Numbered from the stretch's first letter, positions 26,913 to 37,033 are shown. The stretch is 64,000 bases of DNA from an uncultured Polaribacter sp. (GCA_947497755.1 CANMHT010000001.1:496001-560000), one strand, 5' to 3'. Notes: generated from the sequence alone by a model not told the origin. A program made the numbers and translations.

Positions 26913-27302
26913 TTATTTGTTTTTAACCACAAAACCTTTAATTCGTAACCTCTTAATTTCTTGTCTAGCATTAGAGAAAATAGTGATTTGTTTTGAAAAC
27001 CCTCCAACTTTACTAGTGTCATAAGAAACAACAATCTTGCCTTTTTCTCCAGGCATAATAGGTCTTTCTGGTTTTTTAGGAATGGCACAATCACACGAAG
27101 TTTTAATCTCTTTAATAATTAAAGGACTTTTTCCAATATTGGTAAATTCAAATACTCTATTTCCATCAGAATTCTTTACAATTTTGCCATAGTTTATAAA
27201 TTCTTTTTCAAATTTAAATTGCGCTTTGGTTGAAGTAGAACTTTGACTAATAGCTAAAGAAGTGAAGCTAACTAAAAAAAGGAATAGAATATATCTCTTC
27301 AT
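26913..27302 (-). CDS. Secreted DUF1573 protein
   Basis: A 129-residue protein with a signal peptide (MKRYILFLFLVSFTSLAISQ) and one DUF1573 Ig-like domain: FEKEFINYGKI, FEFTNIGKSPLIIKEI, SCDCAIPKKPERPIMPGE and IVVSYDTSKVGGFSKQI are the usual signature. The role of the family is unknown. It is divergent from valS with about 64 bases between the two start codons. Confidence 0.9.
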   Translation of the reverse strand: MKRYILFLFLVSFTSLAISQSSTSTKAQFKFEKEFINYGKIVKNSDGNRVFEFTNIGKSPLIIKEIKTSCDCAIPKKPERPIMPGEKGKIVVSYDTSKVGGFSKQITIFSNARQEIKRLRIKGFVVKNK

Positions 27303-27303
27303 C

Positions 27304-27336
27304 TTGAATGTTTTTTAGGTAAAAGTAGTATTTTTG
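27304..27336 (+). promoter_or_regulatory. Promoter of valS
   Basis: TTG at 27304-27306 (-33) and TATTTTTG at 27329-27336 (-7) are 22 bases apart, the spacing expected of Bacteroidota housekeeping promoters. The -7 element covers the alternative ATG-like start at 27334, which supports translation from 27367. Confidence 0.65.
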
Positions 27337-27366
27337 CGGATTATATCTCAAAAATTAAGCCAAATA

Positions 27367-30003
27367 ATGGAAATTCCATCGAAATATATTGCAACAAGCG
27401 TAGAAAATAAATGGTATGAGTACTGGATGAAAAATAATTATTTTCATTCTACACCAGATGAAAGAGAACCGTACACAATTGTAATTCCGCCTCCAAATGT
27501 AACAGGAGTTTTACATATGGGACACATGCTAAACAATACCATTCAAGATGTATTAATTAGACGCGCTAGATTACAAGGTAAAAATGCTTGTTGGGTTCCT
27601 GGAACAGACCATGCATCTATTGCTACAGAAGCAAAAGTTGTGGCTAAACTAAAAGAACAAGGAATCGATAAGAACGATTTAACTCGCGAAGAATTTTTAG
27701 CTCACGCTTGGGAATGGAAACACGAATACGGTGGAATCATTTTAGAGCAATTAAAAAAATTAGGTTGTTCTTGTGATTGGGAAAGAACTGCTTTTACCAT
27801 GGATCCAGAAATGTCTGAAGCAGTAATAAAAGTTTTTGTGGATTTGTATAACAAAGGTTTGATTTATCGTGGATATAGAATGGTAAATTGGGACCCTGAA
27901 GCAAAGACAACATTGTCTGATGAAGAAGTTATTCACATAGAAAAACAAGGGAATTTATACTATTTAAGTTATCAAATTGAAGGTTCTGAGGATACTTTAA
28001 CCATTGCAACGACAAGACCAGAAACTATTTTTGGTGATACAGCAATTTGTATCAACCCAAATGATGAGAGGTTTACGCATTTAAAAGGAAAGAAAGCAAT
28101 AGTTCCTTTGTGTAATCGTGTAATTCCGATTATTGAAGATGAATATGTAGATGTAGAGTTTGGAACAGGATGTTTAAAAGTAACTCCAGCACATGATGAA
28201 AATGATAAGGTTTTAGGAGGTAAACATCAATTAGAAGTAATAGATATTTTTAATGAAGATGCTTCTTTAAATTCATTTGGATTGCATTACGAAGGTAAAG
28301 ACCGATTTGTGGCACGTAAGGAAGTTGTTAAGGAGTTAGAAGAAAAAGGAATTCTAGTAAAAACAGAATCTCATTTAAATAAAGTAGGAACTTCTGAAAG
28401 AACCAAAGCTGTTATTGAACCAAGATTATCAGATCAATGGTTTTTGAAAATGGAAGAATTGGTGAAACCAGCAATTGAAGCTGTTTTAGGTGAAGATACA
28501 GATATTAATTTGTATCCAAAGAAATTTGAAAACACCTATCGCCATTGGATGGAAAATATTCGCGATTGGAACATTTCTAGACAATTATGGTGGGGACAGC
28601 AAATACCAGCATACTATTATGGAGAAGGGAAAGAGGATTTTGTAGTTGCAGAAACTATTGAAGAAGCGCTAAAATTAGCTCAAGAAAAAACAAATAATGA
28701 TTCGCTATTAGCAACTGATTTAAGACAAGATGAAGATGCTTTAGATACTTGGTTTTCTTCTTGGTTGTGGCCAATGTCAGTTTTTGACGGAATCAGAAAT
28801 CCAGAAAATGAAGAAATAAAATATTATTATCCAACCAATGATTTAGTAACTGGACCAGATATTTTGTTTTTCTGGGTTGCTAGAATGATAATTGCTGGTT
28901 ATGAATACAAAGGAGAAAAGCCATTTAACAATGTGTATTTAACAGGTTTGGTACGTGATAAGCAACGTAGGAAAATGTCTAAATCACTTGGGAATTCACC
29001 AGATGCATTAAAGTTGATTGACGATTATGGTGCAGATGGTGTTAGAGTTGGTTTATTATTAAGTTCTGCTGCCGGAAATGACTTAATGTTTGATGAAGCA
29101 CTATGTCAACAAGGAAAACAGTTTGCTAATAAGATATGGAATGCATTCCGATTGGTAAAAGGTTGGAAGGTAGATGCTTCAATTGAGCAGCCAGCAGTTT
29201 CTAAAATAGCAACTGATTGGTTCGAATCGAAGTTTCAAACAGTATTAGCAGAAATAGAAGATCATTTTTCTAAATACAGATTATCAGATGCTTTAATGGC
29301 AATCTATAAATTAGTTTGGGACGATTTTGCTTCTTGGTTTTTAGAAATGGTAAAACCAGCTTATGGAGAACCAATAGATCAAAAAACGTATAATGCTGTA
29401 ATTGAAGCATTAGAAAATAATTTAAAATTATTGCATCCATTTATGCCATTCTTAACAGAAGAGATTTGGCAGCATATTACAGAAAGAACATCAGAAGAAG
29501 CTTTAATTGTTGCTTCTTGGCCAACTGCTAAAGAAGTGAATGAAGATCTAATTAAAGATTTTACAATGATTACTGATGTGGTATCTGGAATTAGAACTAT
29601 TCGAAAAGAGAAAAATATTTCGTTTAAAGATGCTATTGAATTGTTTGTGGTTAATAATGAAAAATCGACATCAGATTTAGATGTTGTGGTACAAAAATTA
29701 ACCAATACTTCATCGATTAATTATGTGTCTGAAAAAGTAGATGGAGCTTCTTTTAGAGTAAAGTCTAATGAATACTTTGTGCCTATTTCTGTGGATGCTA
29801 TTGATGTTGAAGCTGAAATAGAAAAATTAACAGCTGAATTGAAAAGGGCAGAAGGCTTTTTATTCGGAATACAAAAGAAGCTTTCTAATGAGCGATTTGT
29901 AAGTAATGCACCAGAAAAAGTAATTACTTTAGAACGTAAAAAAGAAGCAGATACCTTAGCTAAAATTGAGACAATTAAAGGAAGTTTAGCTAGTTTACAA
30001 TAG
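27367..30003 (+). CDS. valS: Valyl-tRNA synthetase
   Basis: Class I synthetase charging tRNA-Val. The HIGH motif is in [17 protein letters not shown] (about residues 42-58), the editing domain includes [13 protein letters not shown], and the KMSKS motif is in [12 protein letters not shown] (about 540). A C-terminal coiled coil (about 815-878) closes the protein, as in other ValS. I start at the ATG at 27367 ([13 protein letters not shown]), because the longer frame would begin inside the promoter. The length of 878 is typical of Bacteroidota. Confidence 0.97.
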   Translation: MEIPSKYIATSVENKWYEYWMKNNYFHSTPDEREPYTIVIPPPNVTGVLHMGHMLNNTIQDVLIRRARLQGKNACWVPGTDHASIATEAKVVAKLKEQGIDKNDLTREEFLAHAWEWKHEYGGIILEQLKKLGCSCDWERTAFTMDPEMSEAVIKVFVDLYNKGLIYRGYRMVNWDPEAKTTLSDEEVIHIEKQGNLYYLSYQIEGSEDTLTIATTRPETIFGDTAICINPNDERFTHLKGKKAIVPLCNRVIPIIEDEYVDVEFGTGCLKVTPAHDENDKVLGGKHQLEVIDIFNEDASLNSFGLHYEGKDRFVARKEVVKELEEKGILVKTESHLNKVGTSERTKAVIEPRLSDQWFLKMEELVKPAIEAVLGEDTDINLYPKKFENTYRHWMENIRDWNISRQLWWGQQIPAYYYGEGKEDFVVAETIEEALKLAQEKTNNDSLLATDLRQDEDALDTWFSSWLWPMSVFDGIRNPENEEIKYYYPTNDLVTGPDILFFWVARMIIAGYEYKGEKPFNNVYLTGLVRDKQRRKMSKSLGNSPDALKLIDDYGADGVRVGLLLSSAAGNDLMFDEALCQQGKQFANKIWNAFRLVKGWKVDASIEQPAVSKIATDWFESKFQTVLAEIEDHFSKYRLSDALMAIYKLVWDDFASWFLEMVKPAYGEPIDQKTYNAVIEALENNLKLLHPFMPFLTEEIWQHITERTSEEALIVASWPTAKEVNEDLIKDFTMITDVVSGIRTIRKEKNISFKDAIELFVVNNEKSTSDLDVVVQKLTNTSSINYVSEKVDGASFRVKSNEYFVPISVDAIDVEAEIEKLTAELKRAEGFLFGIQKKLSNERFVSNAPEKVITLERKKEADTLAKIETIKGSLASLQ

Positions 30004-30032
30004 GTTGTTGTTGCGAAAATAAACTTTAAAAT

Positions 30033-30070
30033 AATAAAAGAAGCATCTCATTTTGAGATGCTTCTTTTAT
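30033..30070. terminator. Bidirectional intrinsic terminator between valS and the MFS gene
   Basis: AAAAGAAGCATCTCA (30036-30050) and TGAGATGCTTCTTTT (30054-30068) form a perfect 15-bp stem around TTT. It serves both convergent genes and includes part of the stop codon of the minus-strand MFS gene. Confidence 0.93.
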
Positions 30071-31314
30071 TTAATTGATTTCCTAAACGCTAAACTGGCA
30101 ATTAATCCAATAATTGGGATGATAGCGAACAAGGAATATAAATTTTGATATTCAGCTATTGTTGGGTTTTTTCCTAACATGTACCCAATAAAAAGAGACA
30201 TAAAAATATCTGGTGTAAAACCAACAACAGAAATAATTCCAACAAGAGTTCCTGTTAGTTGAATAGGAATTTTTGTTTCTTCAATAATTGCAAAATACAA
30301 ACCGCGTAAAGAGTAAGTACCAAAAGCCATCAAAACAAAACAGGTAAATGAAAAGTAAAGAGCTTGATTGCCTAAAAAGCCAAACCCTAATATTGATGAT
30401 GCTAAAATTAAAATACTAAAACAAGGAATAATTAATTTTGAAGGGATGAATTTATCAGCAATCCAACCTACTGTTATTGCGGCAATAGGCCTTAAATATT
30501 GAATAAATACGGCAAAATAGGTAGACTCTTCTATAGAATAGTTCCATACATCTTTTGCATAAGTACCATAAGTTCCTGTTAGCTTGTATGCACTATAAGC
30601 ACAAAAAATAATGAATGAATGATAGATGACTTTAGGTTGTTTCATCAAGTCAAAAGCTTGCTTAAAATTAAACTGAAACTCATTACTACTTGTTATTTGC
30701 TCTTTTTCTTTTGGTAAAACAAACCATACAAATAAGGCAACTAAAAACACAATTGCAGTTATGGTTCCTATAATGTACTGTAAGGTTTGTACTTTGTTTT
30801 CAAAAGTAATGTCAATAGCATTAGTAGGGAAAAAGAAACTTAAAATCGCAGCTCCAGATAAGGCTATAGTTGCGGCAAAAAAGCCTCTACCACCATCAAG
30901 TAAACCAAATGATAATCCTTGGTTATGTTTATTACCCCATTGTCTTGTCGCTTTAATTAATGAAGCCCAAAATAATAAGATTGTTGAGACGCCCCAAAAG
31001 GCATATAAAACCTTTAAAGTGTTAATAGAGGGAATCACGGTCATCCAAAAACCTCCAATAGCTGTAAGTATTAATGATAGTGATAATAGTTTTCTGGCTT
31101 CCCATTTATCAGCGATAAATCCACCAAAAAAATAAGAAATTACAGCAGTAATACCATACAAAGCTTGTGCTTCTCCAATTTGTGCATCAGAAATAACAAA
31201 AGCTTCTCTAATGATGGGTTTAAAAACTCTCATTAAAATAAAAGGTAAGAGAAAAATGGCTTCACCAGCAATGATGAGCGCAAGCATGGAGGTGATTTTA
31301 CTTTGATGTTGCAT
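30067..31314 (-). CDS. MFS transporter
   Basis: A 415-residue inner-membrane carrier of the major facilitator superfamily with twelve predicted membrane segments. The A-loop between helices 2 and 3 reads GGFIADKWEARKLL, matching the GxLaDrxGrrxxl signature; a similar loop GWIADKFIPSK occurs in the second half. Substrate not identifiable. It ends in a terminator shared with valS and has no close partner gene upstream. Confidence 0.88.
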   Translation of the reverse strand: MQHQSKITSMLALIIAGEAIFLLPFILMRVFKPIIREAFVISDAQIGEAQALYGITAVISYFFGGFIADKWEARKLLSLSLILTAIGGFWMTVIPSINTLKVLYAFWGVSTILLFWASLIKATRQWGNKHNQGLSFGLLDGGRGFFAATIALSGAAILSFFFPTNAIDITFENKVQTLQYIIGTITAIVFLVALFVWFVLPKEKEQITSSNEFQFNFKQAFDLMKQPKVIYHSFIIFCAYSAYKLTGTYGTYAKDVWNYSIEESTYFAVFIQYLRPIAAITVGWIADKFIPSKLIIPCFSILILASSILGFGFLGNQALYFSFTCFVLMAFGTYSLRGLYFAIIEETKIPIQLTGTLVGIISVVGFTPDIFMSLFIGYMLGKNPTIAEYQNLYSLFAIIPIIGLIASLAFRKSIK

Positions 31315-31486
31315 TTGCCTAATATACGGTATTCTTTTTTGAAGGAATAATTTTTCTATACTTGTGCTTTTTTAAGATTAAAAACGATGTTTTTAGCTAA
31401 TGGATTTTTCTTTCTCAGATAAATTGAAGTGTCTTTTTCTTATGATTTGATAATGTTTAATTTTAGAGAGGTAAATTATTTTTTTG

Positions 31487-31494
31487 TAAGTTTG
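31487..31494 (+). promoter_or_regulatory. -7 element TAAGTTTG before the Crp/Fnr gene
   Basis: A perfect TAnnTTTG match. The predicted transcription start (about 31498) is immediately in front of the operator-like box at 31501-31514; the ATG is at 31533. Confidence 0.5.
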
Positions 31495-31500
31495 ATTTTG

Positions 31501-31514
31501 TTGACTTTAGTTAA
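31501..31514. promoter_or_regulatory. Crp/Fnr-type box TTGACTTTAGTTAA upstream of the regulator gene
   Basis: Form TTGAC-N4-GTTAA, near the TTGAT-N4-ATCAA consensus of the Crp/Fnr family. It differs by one base from the box at 32817-32830 upstream of the neighbouring gene. Its position just after the predicted transcription start suits autorepression. Confidence 0.5.
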
Positions 31515-31532
31515 GAAATGACTTAGTACAAA

Positions 31533-32105
31533 ATGGAAAATAAGATATTAGAATACCTCATGAGTCAGGTAGATTTATCTGAGGAAGAAAAATTGTTAAT
31601 TGCTGAAAGTGTCTCTATCCAGAAATTTAAAAAAGGGACTTTATTGTTAAAAGAAGGAGAAGTGCCTAAAAATTCTTTTTTTGTTATTGAAGGATGTATT
31701 CGACAGTATTATTTATTAGATGGAGAAGAGAAAACAACACATTTTTATACAGAAGAACAGTCAACACCCACACATCCTAATTTTAAAACAAAAGCAGCAG
31801 CTAAACATTATTTAGAGTGCTCAGAAGATACAACAGTTGCAGTTTGTAAAACAGGAGATGAAGAAGCGTTGTTTAAAGGGAATCCAAAATTAGAAGCTTT
31901 AAGTAGGCAACTTACAGAGCAAGACTATGCGAACTCACAAGAGAAGTTTTCTAAGTTTATTTATATGTCTCCAGAAGAAAGGTATTTAGATTTGTTAGAA
32001 AATAGAGCAGATTTAATTAATAGGGTTCCGCAATATCAGTTAGCAAGCTATTTAGGAATTAAGCCTGAATCTTTAAGTAGAATCAGAAAAAGAATTTTTA
32101 AGTAG
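31533..32105 (+). CDS. Crp/Fnr family transcriptional regulator
   Basis: A 190-residue regulator with an N-terminal cyclic-nucleotide-binding-type beta roll (about residues 15-115, FKKGTLLLKEGEVPKNSFFVIEG) and a C-terminal helix-turn-helix (VPQYQLASYLGIKPESLSRIRK, about 165-187). No FNR-type cysteine cluster is seen, so it does not look like an oxygen sensor with an iron-sulfur cluster. The ligand is unknown. A box resembling its own class of operator lies just upstream and another lies upstream of the adjacent DUF4386 gene, with which it converges end to end. Confidence 0.9.
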   Translation: MENKILEYLMSQVDLSEEEKLLIAESVSIQKFKKGTLLLKEGEVPKNSFFVIEGCIRQYYLLDGEEKTTHFYTEEQSTPTHPNFKTKAAAKHYLECSEDTTVAVCKTGDEEALFKGNPKLEALSRQLTEQDYANSQEKFSKFIYMSPEERYLDLLENRADLINRVPQYQLASYLGIKPESLSRIRKRIFK

Positions 32106-32762
32106 CTATTGGTGTTTTACTCCTTTAATTAAAAGATAAATACAAAGAGAAAATTCGCCAATATCTGCTGGTAATGTAACCATGTTGTTTGTGTTAGAAA
32201 ACATAAAAAACGAAACCATATCTATTAAATATCCAAAGCAACCTATAATTAAAAATATACCAATAAACTTTGGGAAAAACTTAGATTTTATGAGTGTAAT
32301 TCCTAAAGGTAACAACCATAGACCAAAGAATAATTGTGCAATATGATATCCATTTTGATGCATTTTTATCGTGTATTGCATTTGATTGATTAAGTTTTCG
32401 TTAGAAAAGTTTACTGTAGGTAATGTGTCTAAGGCAACATGATTTAATAGGTTTGCACCCATAATAGCAATAGCAATTACGACACAAATTAAAAATAGAT
32501 TTGCTAAATCTTTTTGAGTTTTTTTTAGTAGTAAATGAAGAAAATAAGCAAGTAAAGTGTAGGAGCAAAGCATTATTAAATCACTAATAAAACCAATCTT
32601 TAATAATTGTTTATTTGCAGTAATTATTTCTAAAATGTTTTGGTCGTTTGCTTGATTAAATAGTTTTTGACGCACAATTATTTCAGCAAAAACTCCAGAT
32701 ACAATTAAAGCTAAATAGCAAATACCAGCTATTCTGGCTAATTTCTTTTTTGAATAAGGCAT
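32106..32762 (-). CDS. DUF4386 integral membrane protein
   Basis: A 218-residue protein with about six membrane segments, beginning MPYSKKKLARIAGICYLALIVSGVF, which is the usual start of the DUF4386 family. Function unknown. I choose the ATG at 32762; an in-frame ATG at 32789 lies upstream of the predicted transcription start. Its stop codon abuts that of the convergent Crp/Fnr gene, and the same kind of box is found upstream of both, so it is a probable target of that regulator. Confidence 0.82.
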   Translation of the reverse strand: MPYSKKKLARIAGICYLALIVSGVFAEIIVRQKLFNQANDQNILEIITANKQLLKIGFISDLIMLCSYTLLAYFLHLLLKKTQKDLANLFLICVVIAIAIMGANLLNHVALDTLPTVNFSNENLINQMQYTIKMHQNGYHIAQLFFGLWLLPLGITLIKSKFFPKFIGIFLIIGCFGYLIDMVSFFMFSNTNNMVTLPADIGEFSLCIYLLIKGVKHQ

Positions 32763-32786
32763 TGTAAAAAGGTTAAATATTCTGTA

Positions 32787-32794
32787 CAAAAGAA
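32787..32794 (-). promoter_or_regulatory. Possible -7 element TTCTTTTG before the DUF4386 gene
   Basis: One mismatch to TAnnTTTG. If used, transcription starts near 32783 and the box at 32817-32830 is centred about 40 bases upstream, the position of a class II Crp activator. Confidence 0.35.
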
Positions 32795-32816
32795 CAATTA
32801 ACCTCTAAAAATTACA

Positions 32817-32830
32817 TTGACTTAAGTTAA
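32817..32830. promoter_or_regulatory. Crp/Fnr-type box TTGACTTAAGTTAA upstream of the DUF4386 gene
   Basis: A near-perfect palindrome TTGAC-TTAA-GTTAA that matches 13 of 14 bases of the box in front of the Crp/Fnr gene (31501-31514). The match extends to TTAAGAA at the right edge in both copies. Confidence 0.55.
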
Positions 32831-32838
32831 GAAGTTGG

Positions 32839-35745
32839 TTATACTAATGCTTCTTTTAAAATACTAATCGGGTGTTTTGCAATTCGACTTGTTCCATCAA
32901 AAATTTGATGCCTACAACTTGTTCCTGCTGCAGCAATTTCAGTATCGTTGTTGCAGTTTCTTACTTTAGGAAAAAGACTGTCTTCTCCAACTTGCATACT
33001 TAAATCATAATGTTCTTTTTCGTACCCAAAACTACCTGCCATTCCACAACATCCAGTGTTTAGTATTGTTACAGAATAGTTGGTTGGGATATTAAGAATA
33101 TTAAAGCTAGCAACAGTGCTAGATAATGCTTTTTGGTGACAATGTCCGTGTATTTTTAATGTTTTAGATTCTTGAGTAAACAACCTATCATTGATGTTGC
33201 CTTCTTTGAACTCATTATTTAAAAATTCTTCTAATGTAAATGTGTTTTTAGCAATGTTTTTAGCAGCTTCCTTATCATCAGCTAAGCGAATGTATTCATC
33301 TCTAAAAGTTAAAATTGCTGAAGGCTCTATTCCGATTAATGGCGTATCTGAATTAATTACGTCTTTAAAAATATCAATATTTTGATTGCAAACAGCTTTG
33401 GCTTCTTTTAAAAAGCCTTTAGAAATAAAAGCTCTACCACTTTCTTGGTGTTTGATAACTTTAATGTTATAGCCAAGTTTTTTCAACACATAAAAAGCAT
33501 CTTTACCAACTTCTACATCATAATAATTGGTAAACTCATCATTAAACAAATAGATTGTTTTCTTGGAGTTTTTACTAGTAGTTTTTTGTTGTTTTTGATG
33601 CCATTTTTCAAAAGTTTTTGGCGCTAGTTTAGGAACACTTCTTTTTTGTGCAACACCCATCATAGCTTTGGCAATATAAGTGTTAAGAAAAAAGTTTGTA
33701 AGCTTTGGAGTGATGCTTCCTAATTGATTGTATTTTACATTATTTGCAAATAGTTTACTTCTAAAAGAGTAGCCATTAGTTTCTTGATATTGGTATAAAA
33801 ACTCTGCTTTTAAAGCAGCTACATCAACATTACTTGGGCACTCAGAAGCACATGCTTTACAGCTTAAACATAAATCAAAAACATCTTTTAATTCTTTATG
33901 ATTAAATCTGTTTGTTTGATCGGAGTTAGTTAAAAACTCTCGTAAAGTATTTGCTCTAGCTCTTGTTGTGTCTTTTTCATTTTTACTAGCTCTGTAACTC
34001 GGACACATCGTTCCGCCAGCAGCAACTGGTTTTCTACAATCTCCAGAACCGTTACATTTCTCAGCTAACTTTAAGATACCTTCACTTTCAGAAAAGTCTT
34101 GTATGGTTTTTATAGTAGGTTCTTTTCTGTCAATTTCGTAGCGTAAACTTTTATCCATAGGAAAGGCGTCAGTAATCTTTCCTTTATTAAAAATATTGTT
34201 CGGGTCAAATGCTTTTTTTATACGTCTAAGTAGTTGATAGTTTTCTTCTCCAATCATTAATGGAATAAATTCTGCACGAACAATTCCATCTCCATGTTCA
34301 CCACTAAATGAGCCTTTGTATTTCTTGACTAGTTCTGCAGTTTCAGTAGTTATCTTTCTAAATAAAACAACATCTTCAGATTTTTTTAGATTAAGAATTG
34401 GGCGTAAATGTATTTCCCCAGCTCCGGCATGTGCATAATACACAGCTTCTTGCTGGTATTTATCCATAATTGTGGTAAATTCTTCAATAAAATCTGGTAA
34501 ATCATTTAAATCAACAGCAGTATCTTCTATACAGGCAACAGCTTTGTGGTCACCAACCATATTTCCCAAAAGCCCTAATCCAGCTTTACGTAATGCAAAA
34601 ATTTTATTAATATCAGTACCGTAAATTTTTGGATGATGATAACCTAATCCGCTTTTTTCTAAATCTACTATGAGTGAATCTGCTAATTTCTCAGCTTCTT
34701 CTATAGTATCAGCAGCAACTTCGAGCATTAATACAGCTCCTGGGTCACCTTGTAGGAAGAAACGGTTTCTGGCCTGTTCTCTGTTGTTTTTTGTACAATC
34801 TAAAATGACTTTATCCATTAATTCACAAGTATATAACTTGTGGTTCATGGTAATTACTGTTGCTTTTAAGCTTTCATTTACGCTTTTAAAATGCGAAGTA
34901 ACCATGATGCTTTCTTTAGGTTGTACTTCGTCTAATTGAATAGTGATTTGAGTAGAAAAGGCAAGAGTACCTTCACTTCCAGAAAGAAACTTAGCAACAT
35001 TAATGGTAGGTTCGGTACCTCCAAACAAGTCAGATTTTAAAAACTCATCAACAGCATATCCTGTATTTCTTCTATGTATGCTTTCTTTTGGAAATTCTTT
35101 TTTTATTTCTTCTTGAGCAGAGTCAAAAATTAATTCATCGTAAATCGCTTTGTAAATGCTTCCTTCAAGAGTCTTTAATTCCATTTTCTTTGTAAACTCA
35201 TCTGAAGAGATTTCAGAAAAAGTAGCAAAACTTCCATCACTTAAAATTACATCTATAGAAAGTACTTTATCTCTTGTTACACCATATCTAATAGAGGTAC
35301 TTCCTGATGAGTTGTTTCCAACCATTCCACCAATCATACAGCGATTAGAAGTAGAAGTATTTGGTCCAAAAAACAACCCATGAGGTTTTAAATAACGATT
35401 CAAATCATCTCTAATAATTCCGGGTTGTAGCGTGACTGTTTTTTTATGAACATCTAAAGAAATGATGTTTGTAAAATGTTTAGAAACATCTACAACAATT
35501 CCATCTCCAACACATTGACCAGCTAAAGAAGTTCCGGCAGTTCTAGGAATAAGAGTGGTGTTATTTTCTTTTGCAAAAGCAATTAATTGCTGAATATCTT
35601 TTTCGTTTTTTGGATAGGCAACAGCCAAAGGGATTTTACGATAAACAGAGGCATCTGTAGCGTAAATGGTTTTATGTAAATTGTCAAAAAATAATTCCCC
35701 TGTAAGAGAATTGTTTAAATTTTGCAAGTTAGTTTCTGCAATCAT
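32839..35745 (-). CDS. FAD-linked oxidase with Fe-S and CCG domains (D-2-hydroxyacid / D-2-hydroxyglutarate dehydrogenase type)
   Basis: A 968-residue fused enzyme like E. coli YdiJ. The N-terminal half is a D-lactate/glycolate-oxidase-type flavoprotein: FAD-binding PCMH domain (about 20-270, RTAGTSLAGQCVGDGIVVD and GGMVGNNSSGSTSIRYG), then the FAD-oxidase C domain ending in SGEHGDGIVRAEF and FDPNNIFNKGKI. Next come cysteines for iron-sulfur clusters (CNGSGDC; CLSCKACASECP near residue 630) and a C-terminal CCG domain with GHCHQKAL and TGCCGMAGSFG. YdiJ-type proteins act on D-2-hydroxyglutarate or D-lactate; the divergent HglS-like gene next door favours the former. It is the third gene of an operon with Lrp and the arginase-fold enzyme. 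Confidence 0.9.
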   Translation of the reverse strand: MIAETNLQNLNNSLTGELFFDNLHKTIYATDASVYRKIPLAVAYPKNEKDIQQLIAFAKENNTTLIPRTAGTSLAGQCVGDGIVVDVSKHFTNIISLDVHKKTVTLQPGIIRDDLNRYLKPHGLFFGPNTSTSNRCMIGGMVGNNSSGSTSIRYGVTRDKVLSIDVILSDGSFATFSEISSDEFTKKMELKTLEGSIYKAIYDELIFDSAQEEIKKEFPKESIHRRNTGYAVDEFLKSDLFGGTEPTINVAKFLSGSEGTLAFSTQITIQLDEVQPKESIMVTSHFKSVNESLKATVITMNHKLYTCELMDKVILDCTKNNREQARNRFFLQGDPGAVLMLEVAADTIEEAEKLADSLIVDLEKSGLGYHHPKIYGTDINKIFALRKAGLGLLGNMVGDHKAVACIEDTAVDLNDLPDFIEEFTTIMDKYQQEAVYYAHAGAGEIHLRPILNLKKSEDVVLFRKITTETAELVKKYKGSFSGEHGDGIVRAEFIPLMIGEENYQLLRRIKKAFDPNNIFNKGKITDAFPMDKSLRYEIDRKEPTIKTIQDFSESEGILKLAEKCNGSGDCRKPVAAGGTMCPSYRASKNEKDTTRARANTLREFLTNSDQTNRFNHKELKDVFDLCLSCKACASECPSNVDVAALKAEFLYQYQETNGYSFRSKLFANNVKYNQLGSITPKLTNFFLNTYIAKAMMGVAQKRSVPKLAPKTFEKWHQKQQKTTSKNSKKTIYLFNDEFTNYYDVEVGKDAFYVLKKLGYNIKVIKHQESGRAFISKGFLKEAKAVCNQNIDIFKDVINSDTPLIGIEPSAILTFRDEYIRLADDKEAAKNIAKNTFTLEEFLNNEFKEGNINDRLFTQESKTLKIHGHCHQKALSSTVASFNILNIPTNYSVTILNTGCCGMAGSFGYEKEHYDLSMQVGEDSLFPKVRNCNNDTEIAAAGTSCRHQIFDGTSRIAKHPISILKEALV

Positions 35746-35747
35746 CT

Positions 35748-36533
35748 TTAATTGTTTTCAATCATTTTTCCTAGAATCTCTTTCGTCATTTTAGCGGCTA
35801 AAAAAGCAGTCATATTTTGAAAATCTCTATCAGGATTATACTCTACAATATCTGCTCCAATAATTGGAGTATCTATACTTTGTATTAATTCAATTACTTC
35901 TCTAGAACTGAATCCTCCAGGTTCATGATGTGATACACCAGGAGCAAAAGCAGGATCAAATCCATCCATATCTAAAGAAATATATAATGGATTTTGAAAA
36001 GCTTTGATATTATTAAGATCCCAGTTTTTCATTTGATGTATTTCTACATTGAATTTTTGCGCTTGTTCTGCTTGATGGGTATTTAAAGTTCTAATACCTA
36101 CTTGCACTAGTTTAACGGCTAATTTTTCTTCCATTATTCTTGCGAAAGGACAAGCGTGAGAATATTTGTTGTTTTCAAAAACATCATATAAATCTGAATG
36201 TGCATCAATATGAAGAATATCAATTATAGGGTATTTTTTCTGATAGGCTTTAATTAACGGGTAACTAATAGAATGGTCTCCTCCAAAACTTAGAATTTTA
36301 TCATAATTAGTAAGATGCTTTTCTGTAATGGTTTGGATATCAAAATAACTGTTGATTTCAAAATCACCTAAATCAGTAATAGCATTATTTTCTATAGAAA
36401 TTCCATTTTCAGCAAATAGATTCATAGATCCAGAATGTAAGGCTTCTCTAATTAGTTTTGGAGCTTTTTTAGGACCTTGTTGGTATGAGGAATGTTGATC
36501 AAATTGAATTCCTTGTATGCATATTTTAGACAT
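35748..36533 (-). CDS. Ureohydrolase (arginase/agmatinase family)
   Basis: A 261-residue di-manganese hydrolase of the arginase superfamily, which splits guanidino compounds to urea or formamide plus an amine. Metal ligands are present: His87 in FGGDHSIS, Asp110, His112 and Asp114 in HIDAHSD, and Asp188 and Asp190 in LDMDGFDP. The N-terminal QGPKKAPKLIREALHSGS is like agmatinase-type members. The substrate (arginine, agmatine, a guanidino acid or formiminoglutamate) cannot be fixed. It starts 11 bases after the Lrp gene and stops 2 bases before the dehydrogenase. Confidence 0.9.
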   Translation of the reverse strand: MSKICIQGIQFDQHSSYQQGPKKAPKLIREALHSGSMNLFAENGISIENNAITDLGDFEINSYFDIQTITEKHLTNYDKILSFGGDHSISYPLIKAYQKKYPIIDILHIDAHSDLYDVFENNKYSHACPFARIMEEKLAVKLVQVGIRTLNTHQAEQAQKFNVEIHQMKNWDLNNIKAFQNPLYISLDMDGFDPAFAPGVSHHEPGGFSSREVIELIQSIDTPIIGADIVEYNPDRDFQNMTAFLAAKMTKEILGKMIENN

Positions 36534-36544
36534 AATTCTTACTG

Positions 36545-37000
36545 TTAAATAGGGATGTTTCTTTTAAAGCCAGTATCAAAACAGATAAATGTATCTGTGC
36601 CAGCAACACCATTAATTAAATGAACTTGTTCGTATAATATCTCACGTAAATGTTCATTGTCTTTTGCAAATATCAGAATAAAAATAGCATAATTACCAGA
36701 AACATAATTGCATTCTACAATTTCGTCTATTTTAGACAAACTTTCCATTACAGATTTAGCAAAACGCGCTTCTCTAAGTCGAATACCAGTATAAGATTTA
36801 GTTTTAAAACCAAGTTTCTTTTCATCTAAAATAAACTCAGCATTTTTAATAACACCCGCATCTGTAAGTTTTTTAATTCTTTGATGAATTAAAGAGTTAG
36901 AGACCTTAAGTTCTTCTGCAATTTGAGAATAAGCCTTACGAGCATCTTTTCGTAAAATTTGTAAAATCTGTTTATCGGTATAATCAAATTGATTTTCCAT
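36545..37000 (-). CDS. Lrp/AsnC family transcriptional regulator
   Basis: A 151-residue amino-acid-responsive regulator: winged helix-turn-helix (about 5-60, KQILQILRKDARKAYSQIAEELKVSNSLIHQRIKKL reads as the DNA-binding part) and an RAM ligand-binding domain (about 70-145). It is the first gene of the operon with the ureohydrolase and dehydrogenase, and divergent from the DUF1338 gene across a 155-base promoter region, so it is the likely regulator of both directions. Confidence 0.93.
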   Translation of the reverse strand: MENQFDYTDKQILQILRKDARKAYSQIAEELKVSNSLIHQRIKKLTDAGVIKNAEFILDEKKLGFKTKSYTGIRLREARFAKSVMESLSKIDEIVECNYVSGNYAIFILIFAKDNEHLREILYEQVHLINGVAGTDTFICFDTGFKRNIPI

Positions 37001-37025
37001 GGAAGAAAGTATGAGTTAATAATGT

Positions 37026-37033
37026 CAAATTTA
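37026..37033 (-). promoter_or_regulatory. -7 element TAAATTTG before the Lrp operon
   Basis: A perfect TAnnTTTG match on the minus strand, 25 bases before the Lrp ATG at 37000. Confidence 0.55.
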
